NCBI GenBank assembly: GCA_015143295.1
Contig: CM026571.1
Coordinates: forward strand, 9,924,501 to 9,988,500
DNA from: Tetracentron sinense
Taxonomy: Eukaryota; Streptophyta; Magnoliopsida; Trochodendrales; Trochodendraceae
DNA length: 64,000 nt
Reading direction: 5' to 3'
The notes under the pieces: model-generated
What the model was told of the DNA's origin: nothing
What the model saw: the letters and a program-made list of their open reading frames with translations, nothing else
The model's database searches: none
Part shown: positions 27,501-41,100 of the stretch, piece by piece
Layout of the letters: each line of letters starts with the position of its first letter
Numbering within the stretch: position 1 is the first letter of the stretch
Made by a program: the position numbers and the translations under genes

Positions 27501-30500
27501 TTGACAACTTTATCCGGAGCTCTGGAGAGGGACATAAAGTAGACTACAAAATTTGAAAGAGTAGACCTGACAAGAATCACTATACCACAAAACAAAATGT
27601 AATTTCTTTTCTAATCCAACATCAGATCCCACAACTCAATGGATTTAGGGTTAGCTCAGGGAGTGAAACCAATTTTCCTCATAGACCAATGCTAAAAATC
27701 CTAACCCAAAATGTTGACAAGAATTGAGGTTTCCAAGTCATCAAGATCCACTCCCACCATACAACTTTTGCTCATATTAATTTTTAACTATGAAATCACC
27801 TCAAAACATTTAAGCACATACTTGAGGTTGGGCGCCATGCAAGGATTAGCCTTAACAGAAAAGGATGGTATCATTGACAAATTGAATACGGGAGACTTCC
27901 ACTTAATCTTACCCACTTGAAAGCCTTCTAATCATATTTCAGGAAGTGATTAATTAGAACTGAAAAGAAAACCCGAACACACAACCTTGAATTCATTTTC
28001 TCCTTCTCAAACCCAACCCTTTATTAGAAAGTGAATAATCTAGAGTCTGGGTCCACCAAGTCACAGGCTTTTTCCAAATCCAACTTCACCACAATCAATG
28101 CTGGTGGAGAATTCTTCTTCGAATGTCATGATCATATGAAGACAGGTAGTGTATGCGCCAAGCAGGTATTGCTATGCGTGACGTGGTGTAAATGATTGGT
28201 CCTCCCCTTAGTGAACCACAAACATCAAAAATCAAACTGATTGTGATTCCTAGTCATTGGATTCAAGTGTGTCTTCATCATGGGCTTAGTGACAAGGCCC
28301 ATAAAGCCCATCTAGGAAAAACATAATGAGAAGCATTGGAATCCAACGGCTAGGAATCCTTGATCAGGTCGCTTTTTTGCATGTGGCTTCACCAAGGCCG
28401 GGATAACAATTTATGGGTCACTAGGGCCAAAGGCATGCCGCATGGCACCAAACCATGCTAAGCATATGCAACACTATGCATAAGGCGCAAATTACCTTTT
28501 GTCGTAGTCAGAGGAAAGTTCGTCTTTTCACTAGAGAGATGCCCCATTCATAGAAATAAAGGGTGCCCCAATCATTTTGTAGAAGTTCAACATTAATTCA
28601 CTGCGAGGGCCGAGGGGCATGTATTTAAATGCTGGCAAGCATAACAAATGTGGTTGCAATATAACTAAATCATAATGGTAGTGGATTAGGCAGCAAAATG
28701 GAGCATCCGAAACCAGGAGCGTGCACTTTTGCAGCTGTTCATGTCTCCCCTCCCATAGTAGCAGAGCAACATCAGGTAGCACCAAAAAGAAATAGTTTAG
28801 GGGATGCCAACATAACAATGTTTTCATTTCTATGTCAATATAAATGGAAAAAAAAAGGAACATGAGCCAATTACAAAGTCAATCTGTAAAGGAATAGGAT
28901 GGGGAAAACAAAATCAGAGTAAGAGCCGCTTTCTAAGAATGTAACCCAAATTTTAACTCCCCAGGATAACCTTCTAGAGTGAAACAGCACCAACAGTTTA
29001 CCCAATAAATGCATGACCCTCTCATAAAAGAGAAACTATTAATATTAGGAGATGAACAATCATATGTATAAGGTAAGGCATAAATAATCACAAAGGGTAA
29101 AACAAACCAATTCTATTTCTACCTAAAGAAAACTGTTACAATACTCATACTCAAGAGTGCTTAAAGTTCCAGAAGTAGTACATTTATTACTGAAAAAGGC
29201 AACAATGTCAATCAAGCGTGTGAATAAATATAAATATGCTGACAATTATGTAATATCAATTAACAATGTCCAGTTATGGCTCCTTAACTAGAGAAATACT
29301 GGAAACATATAAAATCTGAATGCGTTCATATACCATTTGTGTTTCCAGTAATCATAGTCCTACTCGTCTTTACACCCCATTTTCTCAATTAAAATCTATT
29401 GATTGGTGCAAATAGGAGATTGTAAAAGTTTCACTTCATAAACACACTAAATTGGCTGTAAAGAAAATGCCTTTACTTGCAACTGACAGTATTGAGTTAA
29501 CACGCATGGGTAAATACATTCTTTGCACTTTACAAAATTAAAAATAGCATGTGTATCACAAAACTTGACATACTCAAAGAGGAGAAAGGATGATCAGCAC
29601 ATACTCACCCTCTCAGCAAAATGGACAACATCTTCCTTTTGGTTCTCAAGAGGGGCAATAACAGGAAGATATTCTACCTGTTAAACCCAGAATAGATGTC
29701 ATCATTCAAAACTACGTACTTGATATCCAATCCAATACGGTGAGACTACAACTGTAATGCAGTAAACAATACTTCTGACCAAATAGTCAACCTCTCAATA
29801 TGTATGTATATATGCTGGGCTCTCAAACTGACCCTCTAGTGAGGGGGGCCGCCCCTCTAAAGCGAGGACTTTTTAATACCCTTGAGCCCGAAGGGCCGAG
29901 CTGGGCACTGATTTCCAAGGCCCTTGTAACTGAGGGTTAGGCCAGGGGAACATGCAGAGACTGGCCCGGCCTGGCCTCCTCCATTTATGTACAACATATC
30001 ATATTTACTTATTTAACTATTACCAAACATATCACTATCACACATGCAGATTCTTTAACTTTTGAGTTTTAAAAATTAAAGGGTTTTGAATGCCTACTAA
30101 AGTAGTAATAAAGAGCAGAGCTTACCAAAACAGTAACTTTTTCCTGCGATTTCTACGTTCTTTAGCACAACGAGACCCTCATTTTGCCTCTCTTTTTAAA
30201 TTGTCATTTCCTGCATGAAAGCTCTTGCCGTGGGAGCCTCGTAGATGTCAGGTTCGGCTTCATTTTCTTATTTGCTTTAAAACGCGATTTGTTTTTGGTC
30301 AGAATTGAGATACTGTTAAATGTCAATATTTATGCAAAAATTAATTTTATCTGTAGGTAGATTGGTCAAGTGTTGATTGAGCTTTGTTAGTTCTAGATAA
30401 CTCTATTTTTTTCTTAGGAAGTTGGACAATGGTGTTTTTTTGCTTTGGTTTATTGAATTCTTGCTTTTGTTTGAATTATAGTTATGCTTTTGTTAAATTC

Positions 30501-32053
30501 TTGCTTTGATTTTTGTTGAATTCTTGAGTTATCTTATTTGAATTGCATTGTTACAAGTAAGGGCTGAGCTTGGGCATCAGCCTTGTGAGGGCTGGGCTAG
30601 GGAAGATCTCTGCCCATTCCCGGCCCGTCCCTTTGACAGCCCTATATATGTATCTCTAGTAGATGCTTATGAAACGTAATTCAAGCCTCTGATCAAAAGC
30701 CTGAATTCTATTGACTGCCAACTATGCTTCATCCCCCCCCTCTCACCCACAAACGGAGATGATATATAAGGGAATCTGATGGCTGGTTAGAAGTAAGCAA
30801 TATCTAAGCATCTTAGTACATGGAAACCTGGTTCCTAGTAAAAATGCATATGCATTGATGGATGGTTTTAAATATTAGAACCGTCTTTCAATATAACCGA
30901 GGCTGAAGTCTAATTAGAATGCACAAGAATTATTTGCAGCTAAAAGGATGTAGAATTATATACTAATCATTACATGATGGAAAAATAAGGCAAATTATAC
31001 ATATATATATATAACAGGTAAAAACTAAAGTGAGAATGTTAAAAGATAATAATAGTTCCATGCCTTCTTTGTGGAAAACCAAAATTGAACAAAAAAGCAG
31101 TTTGTGCTACTAAATCTCTTTGGTGGATTGGGACTACAAGAGCTTAAATCCCTAAATTCAGCTCTTTATGGTAGATGGTAGTGAAGAATTTCAAATGCTA
31201 CTACTGCATGGTTTAAAGCATAGTACTAAAACTTGGCGAGTTGACTCAAAACTCGGCCGAGTCAACTCGACTTGGCTGGGTTTTGAGTCAACTTGACTCA
31301 GCTGGGTTTCGAGTCAACTCGCTTGAAAAACTCGGTTTTGAATAATTGGAGAAAACTCGGACGAGTCAGGCCAAGTTGGGTCGGTTTATTGACTCGATTC
31401 GACTCTAGCAAGTCTTTAACGGGACAAATGCAACTTTTAAATTAAAACAAAAACCTTTTATAAGCTCATTTCGTCGATTTCAAGGGTTTATGGTTTCGGA
31501 ACTTGTTGAGAGTGCCAATGTACACCTTTTTTTTGGAACATTGCTGCAATTTTTTTTTTTTAGAATCTGAAATGGTGAAGAACCTTATTAAATGGACATG
31601 CATAATGGATTTTCTTCACTAAAGTAATCATGACGACTTGTATTACCCCTTCTTTCACAGTCGTCACAACACAATGGCCGCCTTCCATAACCATCATAGC
31701 ATAGTCTACAACAAACCCCAAATAGGTAGGCTGGAACAAGGTAGGCCTACCTTGTTCGTTATTAACAGATCAACAACGGGTTTTACAAGAACAAAACCAT
31801 AACATAACCTAGTCTTGGAGAAAAAGGCTCCAGAAGAATTTATTTGTCTGGTCTGGCTGAAAAAAATGAAATTATTATTGCCACAAATTGTTAGAGATGC
31901 TTATCTTGTTTGTTAGTGGTAGTGATGCTTTAATTTGGGGTTGTTTAATCTCTATCATGAATGCTAGTTATGTGATGATACTCTTGTTGAAATATTAGAT
32001 TTTTATTTTATTTTTTTATCTAGAGTTTTATAACACACACAAACGCGCGCGCG

Positions 32054-32110
<57 letters not shown>

Positions 32111-35100
32111 TACCGAGTCGGCTGAGTCGAGTTTTTTCGAGTCTTCTGAGTTACTCGACCCTGCTAACTTCCGAGTTGAGTCGAGTTCTTGAGTTTTTGA
32201 ACACCGGTTTAAAGTTTCCAGATGCAAAATGAGGAGAAACCATTATCTGCAAGCGGAGGGAGGATATAACTATCAAGCATAGTTCAAAAACTCAGTGAGT
32301 CACTCGAGTAACTCGACCGAGATACTCGACTCGACTGAATTTCAGTCAGTTTTTTGACTTCCCAGACTAGGTCAAGTTACAGAATGATATTTTTATAATT
32401 TTTTAAAACTTAAACTCAAAATTCACACCGTATTTGCATCATTTTTTTGAGTCTACAAAGACAACCTACCATGAGTTCTGTTAAACATAGTTTTTAGGTT
32501 TGAGGCTATAAAACCAGCGTATTTTGATTTCTTTATTACATATATATTCCGAGTTGGACCGAGTCGAGTTTTCCGAGTTACTTGACCAGACTAACTTTCA
32601 AGTCGAGTCGTGTCGACTGTCGAGTCAAGTATTCGGGTTTTTGAACCATGCTATCAAGGTTCAGCCCCGGGATAGTTGGAATCTGGATTCATAAATTTCT
32701 TTGTGGGAGTTCTGGTTCTCCATAAATTTCTTTGTGGGAGTTATGATTCTCATGGGGAGCGACCAAAATACTCAATTCTAGCTAGATTTGTGGTTTGGCG
32801 ACTCCACACTTGATTTCCTTTGTTTTCGGCAAATCTGTAGATCAAATGGCCAAAGTCAATAATCAAAGAGGATGCATGGCTTGATCTGCGGTTCAAGGTG
32901 GATGTATTCAAGGCCTTTCGATCTGATTAGGAGAGACTGATAAGTGCTTAATTTTGCTTAATTATCCCAATTTAAATAACCATTATCATACTTCTTTAGT
33001 TTATATCTTTATTTTTACACGTAAAGTGGTGTATTCTCTTCTCACCATTGCGTTGTCCTTTCTCTTAAGTTTCATGATATATTTACATGTATTCATACAT
33101 GTCTCGGAAGGCCGCATGCAAAATATTTTTAAGAGAGAATTATTACGTGTATTTATTTTTTGTAGGAATCCTAACCCCAGACTACTCTCGGGATTCAAGA
33201 AGTCCAAATTTTCAAATAGCCCATGTTCAACTCAAAGATCTAAAGTAGCTAGAGCCCAAAGAGCAAAGCCCAAGCCAAAAGTCCAAAAAGCCAAGTCTCA
33301 AGTCAAAGAGTCAAAGCCCAAGTGCAAAGCCCAAGACCAAGTATAGAAAGATTCTACAACATGGCTGGAGAATCTTAGGAAGATGTGGATTAATATGATT
33401 TTGGTATAAAAAGGGTAGAACTCTCTTGAATTAGAAAGAAGAAGTGTGCTATATTGATGTTTCTATTTCAAAAAAAAGGAGAAAGCCTATTTTGGTCACA
33501 AGAACTTTTTATTTTGGGTGGATTTTGGAATTCAAGCAAGGAGCTTAATGGAGGTAAACTAAATCTACAAGAAAAACAAGAAATTTCGTGGATGACTAGA
33601 GGAGTGCTATTATTTAGCAACCAATCCCAAACAAAGAATGAGGATTTCCCGGATTCCCGCCTAATCTAGACAGTACTTACTAATTTGGACATAACTTTTA
33701 ACTCAAAATTCAGATTAAGGCAAGGTTTGATGTTTTGGAAAGAAGACTTAAAGGGGAACAAAATTGTATTTCACGAAGATCTCCTAATTCGGACGTTAAA
33801 GGGGTCAAAACATGTCGTCAAGTGGAGGGAAGTGCAATTTTGTTAGAATTTTGGAATTAGAAGTTTCTCTTTTGCTTTTTTTTTCCCTTCTCTTCTTCCC
33901 TTTAGTCTATATAAACCTAAAAGGAGAGACTTTTGGGGGCTCTCTGATCTTTTCTCATTCTCTTTTCTCTCTTCTTCTTTTAGTTTTTTTTGAGTTATTT
34001 CATTGTAATGTTTGGAACACCATTAAGGAGGATGACAACTCCAATCATGGTGGGCTAAACACCTTCTAAGGTTAGGGATTTGAAACCTTTTTCCGATTTA
34101 TGTGGATGATGTGGATGGTTTGATCATTAATTTTAATTGAATAGTTCTTATTTTGGTTAATTGTTCTTTTCTATATGCTCTTTGATTTCATATGATCTAT
34201 TGATATATGGAATGCTTGGATCCCCTATGAGTTAGATACAAAGAACTATTCAAATTTCTCTAATTATTCAATTGAATTTAATGGTCAGTGGTTTTATTGT
34301 ATAATTTTCCATCTAGATTAAATCTTTATTTAATTCTAGATGTGTTTTCATCCAAATCTAAGCATAAGGAAGGGGGATAGGTGGATTTTCCTGAAGCCTT
34401 AGACCTCTTTTTCATTACTTTACAGTTATCAGTGATTTTTGCTCCATCCTCATTGAGTGGAAAACCGATTTTAAATCTCTCTTCTCTCTAGATTTCGTTT
34501 AATTAATTCTTGTTGTACAATAGTCAATCCCTGTGGATTCGACCTTCTGCTCACCAGATACATCAACTGTGTCACTTGTGCACTTGCAAGTATATTATTT
34601 TTACTCTTGATTTTATGTCCATTAATTTGGATTAAATTAAGTTCTAACAAGTTTTTGATGCCATTGCCGGGGATTGCAACGTGTGACGAGAACACGGGTT
34701 ACGAAATTCTCCTATTCCCCATTCCCTCTAATTCTAACTCCTAACTTTTACTTTCTGCACCTGACTTCTAACTTTTACTTTCTTGCTCCTAACTTCTAAC
34801 TGCTAACTTTTACTTTCTTACTTCTAACTTTTAACTTCTAACTTCTATTTTCTTGCTTTTTAACTTAATTGAAAAAAAAAAAAAAGTCTGAATTTTTATT
34901 TTTAGTGGAAGGTTGGAATTCCATGCACCCTCCCACGGTAGGAAGTCAATTAACTTGCTTGAAGGGAATATATAACATAGGTGGAAGGTTGGAATTCCGT
35001 GCACCCTCCCACGATAGGTAATTAAGCGGATTGATATTGCTCGTGTAAAACAGGTACATCTATTGCTTGCCTACTTGGAAACAGACATTGCTTTGCCTAA

Positions 35101-38100
35101 GTTCAGGAATTTCTTCACTTCTGGTAAACTCACTCCTTCACTCTCATTATTCTCCTACTTATCTTACATCTACTATCAACTTACAACCTAGTGGGGAAGC
35201 TCGGCGTATACTCTGTATACGTGCCTCATCTGTCACCCCTTTAGCTAGCTTGTTCATATAGAAGACTTATAGGAGGTGCATGCATTCTTGTTTGAATCCC
35301 TGACTTTCCCTTTGAGTTCTCTCATTTGTATGATCACGTGGAATCGAGATCACACAAGCTGCTTAAGGAGAACAGACTTTGAGATTGAAGACTTGTCTTA
35401 TAACTTGTTTGAAGATTTTGATCATTCTTATTCATCAGACACTATGACTGACATGAAAGTGATCAGGGAGATAATGAAGTTCATAATAATCCACCAATGC
35501 TGACCTTGCGTGAATATTTGCAACCAACAAGGACGAGTTCTCCGTCTTGTATGGTTTTTCCCACTAATGCAAATACTTTTGACTTAAAACCGGGAGTGAT
35601 TCTTACTTGATTGGATCTCGAATTATTATATTCACTGACCATGCAGCCTTAAAGTACCTTCTTTCTAAGAAGGATGCTAAACCAAGACTCCTTAGGTGGA
35701 TCCTTCTACTCCAGGAATTTGACTTAGAAATTAAAGATAAAAAAGGAGTAGAAAATGTAGTGGCTGATCATTTATCCCGTCTTGTGCTCTCTGATTCCTT
35801 GGAGACAATGCCGATCAAAGACATGTTTCCCGATGAGCAACTTTTTGCTGTCTCCCAATTACCTTGGTTTGCGGATATTGCGAATTATCTTGTTACAGGT
35901 AACCTTCCTATTCATTGGAAACAACAAGATAAAAGGAAATTTTTAACCGAGATACGTAGATTTTTCTAGGATAATCCTTATCTGCTTAAATATTGTTCTG
36001 ATCAAATTATTAGAAAATGTGTGCCTGATTCTGAACACCTGAATGTCATCTCCTTTTGTCACTCTGAAGCATGTGGTGGTCATTTTTCAGCCAAAAAGAC
36101 TACCGCAAAAATTCTGCAATGCGGTTTTTATTGGCCCACTCTTTTTAAGGACACTCATGATTTTTGCAAAGCATGTGAGCGTTGCCAAAAATTAGGAGGA
36201 ATCTCCCGTCGGAATATGATGCCTCTCAACCCAATTTTGATTATTGAAGTCTTTGACTGTTGGGGCATCAATTTCATGAGACCATTCTCTCCTTCTTTTG
36301 GGTATCTTTATATCTTAGTAGCCGTTGATTATGTGTCAAAATAGATCGAGGCTCTTTCAGAAAAAACCAATGACCACAAAACTGTCTTGCGATTTTTAAA
36401 AGAAAATGTTTTATCAAGGTTTGGAACATCTCGAGCTATTATCAGTGATGGGGGTACGCACTTCTGTAATCGGCCTTTTGAGGCCTTGATGAAAAAATAT
36501 GGGATAACATATAAAGTTTCTACCCCTTATCACCCACAAACAAGTGGACAAGTGGAGATATCCAATCAGGAGATTAAAAATATTTTACAAAAAATGGTAA
36601 ATCCAGATCGTAAGGATTGGTCATTACGACTAACCGATGTGCTATGGGCTTACCGTACAACTTTCAAAACCCTGATTGGAATGTCTCCATATAGAATTGT
36701 CTTTAGAAGAGCTTGTCACTTGCCTGTTGAATTGGAACACAAGGCTTACTGGGCGATAAAGACACTCAATTTTGATTTGGAGAAAGCAGGCTCGCTTCGC
36801 AAACTCCAACTGGATGAGTTGGACGAAATTCGAAATGATGCTTACGAGAGTGCCAAAATTTACAAGGAAAGAATGAAGGTTTTTCATGATAAGCATATTC
36901 TTTGAAAATCTTTTGAGCCTTCTCAAAAAGTTCTTTTGTATAATTCTCGTTTGCATCTATTTCCTAGTAAGCTTCGATCTCGTTGGACCGGCCCTTTCAT
37001 TGTGAAAACTGTTTACCCTTATGGAATTGTCGAGATTGAGAATCCTGAAAACGGTAATGTTTTTTTAAAGTCAATGGTCAACGATTGAAACCGTTTTTGG
37101 AGAATTTCACCCCAGATGTTGAGTCCACAACTCTGGAAGATCTCGTTTATCTTGATTGATCATTTCTCTCACTTGAGGAGAACTTCTGTGTATACTATGC
37201 ATTTTTGTTTTTTTACTTGCTTTGATTGATTAGTTCATATCTCTATGATGTTTCATACCCTCTATCTCTTTTTGATCTCTCAATGTTATATTTCATATAA
37301 ATCTCTATTTGAAACATTGAGGACAATGTTCGATTTAGGTTGGGGGGTGTCGATCTGTGCTTTATTGTTGGGATAATCTCTGCTAATAGTAAACCATCAC
37401 ATTCCTCCTTTACAAAAAAAAAAAAAAATTGTGTTTTTGTCCTGGTTACTGTCTATTTCTTCCTTGCCTTTTATCTACTGAGCTATTGAATTTTGGATTA
37501 TAAAGGCACATGGTGAAAATCTTTAAGAAACTCAATCCAGCTATTTAAAATGAAAAGTCTTTGTTACTAATTCTCAGTTAGTGAAAATTATAAATTGCTG
37601 AATTTTTGAACTTTCACTACACATCTGACTCAATATCTGGAGCTAGGTTGAATTTGGTAGTTGTTGACTCGATAATTGTTTGGAATGTAGGGAGAAACCA
37701 AGTCTGATGAACTATGACTATCTTGTTCACTTGGTTTGCTGGTAAGAAGAAAAATAGAACTGGGTTATGATGAAATCATGGAAAGAAACCAGTGAATTAG
37801 ACCAGGTACTTTGAAAAGGGCTACCTCTTGTTAGGTCTTTGAAAAAAAAAAAAAGGAAAAGAAAGAAAGAAAGAAAAAGGATATGGACATTTGAAAATGT
37901 GCTCTCAATGTTGAAATATCAGTTTGTTTTGCTATGACCTTGTTAAAACAAGTTGGGTGAAAGCCGTCATTGTAAAAAAACGAATAAACTGGAATATCAC
38001 AGATAAAGCCCATGAGGTATTAAGGTAAATATCCACAACTTTCGTGATCCTGGACAGATTAGCTTAGTTTTGAATCGGATCCTTAGACCAACCAGACCAT

Positions 38101-41100
38101 TCTGTGGTGATTAAAAAAAAAGTTGACTCTGTTTAAAGAAACCGATACTTTGGATATTTGTCAGCTTGCACATGCACTCAAAATTTTCTAAATGGTGACT
38201 TAGTGATTTAGACTTTATTTAGAATGCTGGAATATATGGCTGAAATATAATGAAAACCAGTGCCCTAATAATTCTAAATTTGATGCCTTGATTAGAATGT
38301 GCCACATGAAGAAGTTTATTATGGATAATTTTTGTTCTTCTTCAATTGTTTTGAAAAGATAAATCTATTTTGAAAAGAAGGAGGATTGTCAGTCATGCTT
38401 TACAGTTATTATCCTGATTAATTGATTGACTATATTCTGCCTCTTAAATCTGAGTTGAAATCATTGTCATAGATGGGTGATGCTACTGAGAGATGAACTG
38501 AGATTCTTTCAAAATTTCTTGGTTGTCATGCATAATGAAAGTTTTCTGATTGTCTCATGGAATTGAAATGATGATATTTTGATATTGCTTCTTCACATTC
38601 TTTTTGCTCGAGGACTAGCAAAATGCTGGTTGGGGGGTGTTGATAAGTGCTTAATTTTGCTTAATTATCCCAATTTAAATAACCATTATCATACTTCTAT
38701 AGTTTATATATTCATTTTTACACGTAAAGTGGTGTATTCTCTTCTCACCATTGCGTTGTCCTCTTTCTTTTAATTTTTATGATACATTTGCATGTATTCA
38801 TATATGTCTTGGAAGGCCGCATGCAAAATATTTTTAAGAGAGACTTATTACGTGTATTTATTTTTTGTAGGAATCCTAACCCCAGACTACTCTCGGGATT
38901 CAAGAAGTCCAAAGTTTCAAATAACTCATGTTCAACTCAAAGATCTAAAGGAACTAGAGCCCAAAGAGCAAAGCCCAAGCCAAAAGTCCAAGAAGCCAAG
39001 TCTCAAGTCAAAGCCTAAGAGCAAAGCCCAAGACTAAGTATAGAAAGATTCTACAACATGGCTGGAGAATCTTAGGAAGATATGGATTAATATGATTTTG
39101 GCATAAAAAGGGTGGAACTCTCTTGAATTAGAAGGAAGAAGTGTGCTATATTGATGTTTCTATTTCAGAAAAAAGGAGAAAGCCTATTTTGGTCACAAAA
39201 ACTCTTTATTTTGGGTGGATTTTGGAATTCAAGCAAGGAGTTTAATGGAGGTCAACTAAATCTACAAGAAAAGCAAGAAATTTCGTGGATGGCTAGAGGA
39301 GTGCTATTATTTAGCAACCAATCTCAAACAAAGAATGAGGATTTCCCGGATTCCCGCCTAATCTAGACAGTACTTACTAATTTGGACATAACTTTTGACT
39401 CAAAATTCAGATTAAGGCAAGGTATGATGTTTTGGAAAGAAGACTTAAAGGGGAACAAAATTGTATTTCACGAAGATCTCCTAATTCGGACGTTAAAGGA
39501 GTCAAAACATGTCGTCAAGTTGAGGGAAGTGCAATTTTGGTTAGAATTTTGGAATTAGAAGTTTCTCTTTTGCTTTTTTTTTCCCTTCTCTTCTTCCCTT
39601 TAGTCTATATAAACCTAAAAGGAGAAACTTTTGGGGGCTCTCTGATCTTTTCTCATTCTCTTTTCTCTCTTCTTCTTTTAGTTTTTTTTGAGTTATTTCA
39701 TTGTAATGTTTGGAACACCATTAAGGAGGATGACAACTCCAATCATGATGGGCTAAACACCTTTCTAAGATTAGGGATTTGAAACCTTTTTCCGATTTAT
39801 GTGGATGATGTGGATGGTTTGATCATTAATTTTAATTGAATAGTTCTTATTTTGGTTAATTGTTTTTCTCTATATGCTCTTTGATTTCATATGATCTATT
39901 GATATATGGAATGCTTGGATCCCCTATGAGTTAGATACAAAGAACTATTCAAATTTCTCTAATTATTCAATTGAATTTAATGGTCAGTGGTTTTATCGTA
40001 TAATTTTCCATCTAGATTAAATCTTTATTTAATTCTAGATGTGTTTTCATCCAAATCTAAGCATAAGGAGGGATAGGTGGATTTTCCTGAAGCCTTAGAC
40101 CTCTTTTTCATTGCTTTACAGTTATCAGTGATTTTTGTTTCATTCTCATTGAGTGGAAACCAATTTTAAATCTCTCTTCTCTCTAGATTTCGTTTAATTA
40201 ATTCTTGTTGCAAAATAGTCAATCCCTGTGGATTCAACCTTGTGCTCACCAGATACATCAACTGTGTCACTTGTGCACTTGCAAGTATATTATTTTTACT
40301 CTTGATTTTATGTCCATTAATTTGGATTAAATTAAGTTCTAACAGAGACTGAGAGAGGATTATTCCCCAAAGATCAATTGAAGGCAGAATTGTTTGGGTC
40401 AAAAATCACTCTGGAATTTTATGTGATGAATCTGAAACTCAATCTCCACTTCATAACATATGGAATCTGTATCCACCTCCTAGATCTACAGATTTTATGT
40501 TGAGAGTGGGCCGCCGTGTCTGACAACCTTATATCCGAGTCCGATACCGGTGTCCGTGTCTGTGCAACATATGTGTTCTGCAATCAAGAAACGTGTTTAA
40601 AGAATGAGTACAGCTGAGATGGGGATGTTGAGATGGAAAAGTGGAAAGACAGCTATTAACCCTGGGGCCAGATGCAGGAAAACTCGAAATGCTGGAGAAA
40701 ATGTTAAGAAACTCTATCACAAAGAAGCCTATAGCCCTGTGAAAAGACCATTATACCTTGATGCCATGTGTTAAAAGAAGAGATGAACGAAAAAAAAGGG
40801 GGGAAAAAATGAAAACTTGACCCTTTTGTTTCACTTTCATAGCCAACACACTCCCCTCTCTCACAAAGGTTATAACAAAGAGTCAGATGACTTCATGATC
40901 TAGGATTGCGGAGCAACAAAGAAAATCAACCAACCAACAACGCAGAGGGACATTGCTCAAGAGTGGAGATCACTGATGGTTTCCATTAGAGTTAGGAGAT
41001 GAATTCATGATAGTGGGTGGAGGATGATCAGAGAATGTCTTTTTTGCTCCTAATTTGTATGTTTTTCTTGTTTTGGATTCTGAAACATTGCATCTTGGAG

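Larger units (their letters stand above)
32938..40344 (+). mobile_element. Gypsy (Athila-like) LTR retrotransposon, fossil
   Basis: LTRs are 32938-34649 and 38641-40344, both TGATAAGTGC...CTAACA. They are flanked by the exact duplication GAGAC (32933-32937 and 40345-40349). A primer site region TTTTTGATGCCATTGCCGGG, of the kind seen in Athila/Tat elements, follows the 5' LTR. TTGGGGGGTGT precedes the 3' LTR. Recognisable parts are RNase H (about 35610-35780), the integrase zinc-binding region and core (36020-36600), and the Athila-like tail after integrase (36700-36900). The internal region is shorter than in full Athila elements and the element is broken in several places. The LTRs differ by only a few percent by eye, so it is among the youngest insertions here. 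Confidence 0.92.

Noticed and set aside
28531-28863. 110-codon minus-strand open frame in intron 6
   Set aside because: Hydrophobic but repeat-like composition, no recognised domain and no supporting signals.
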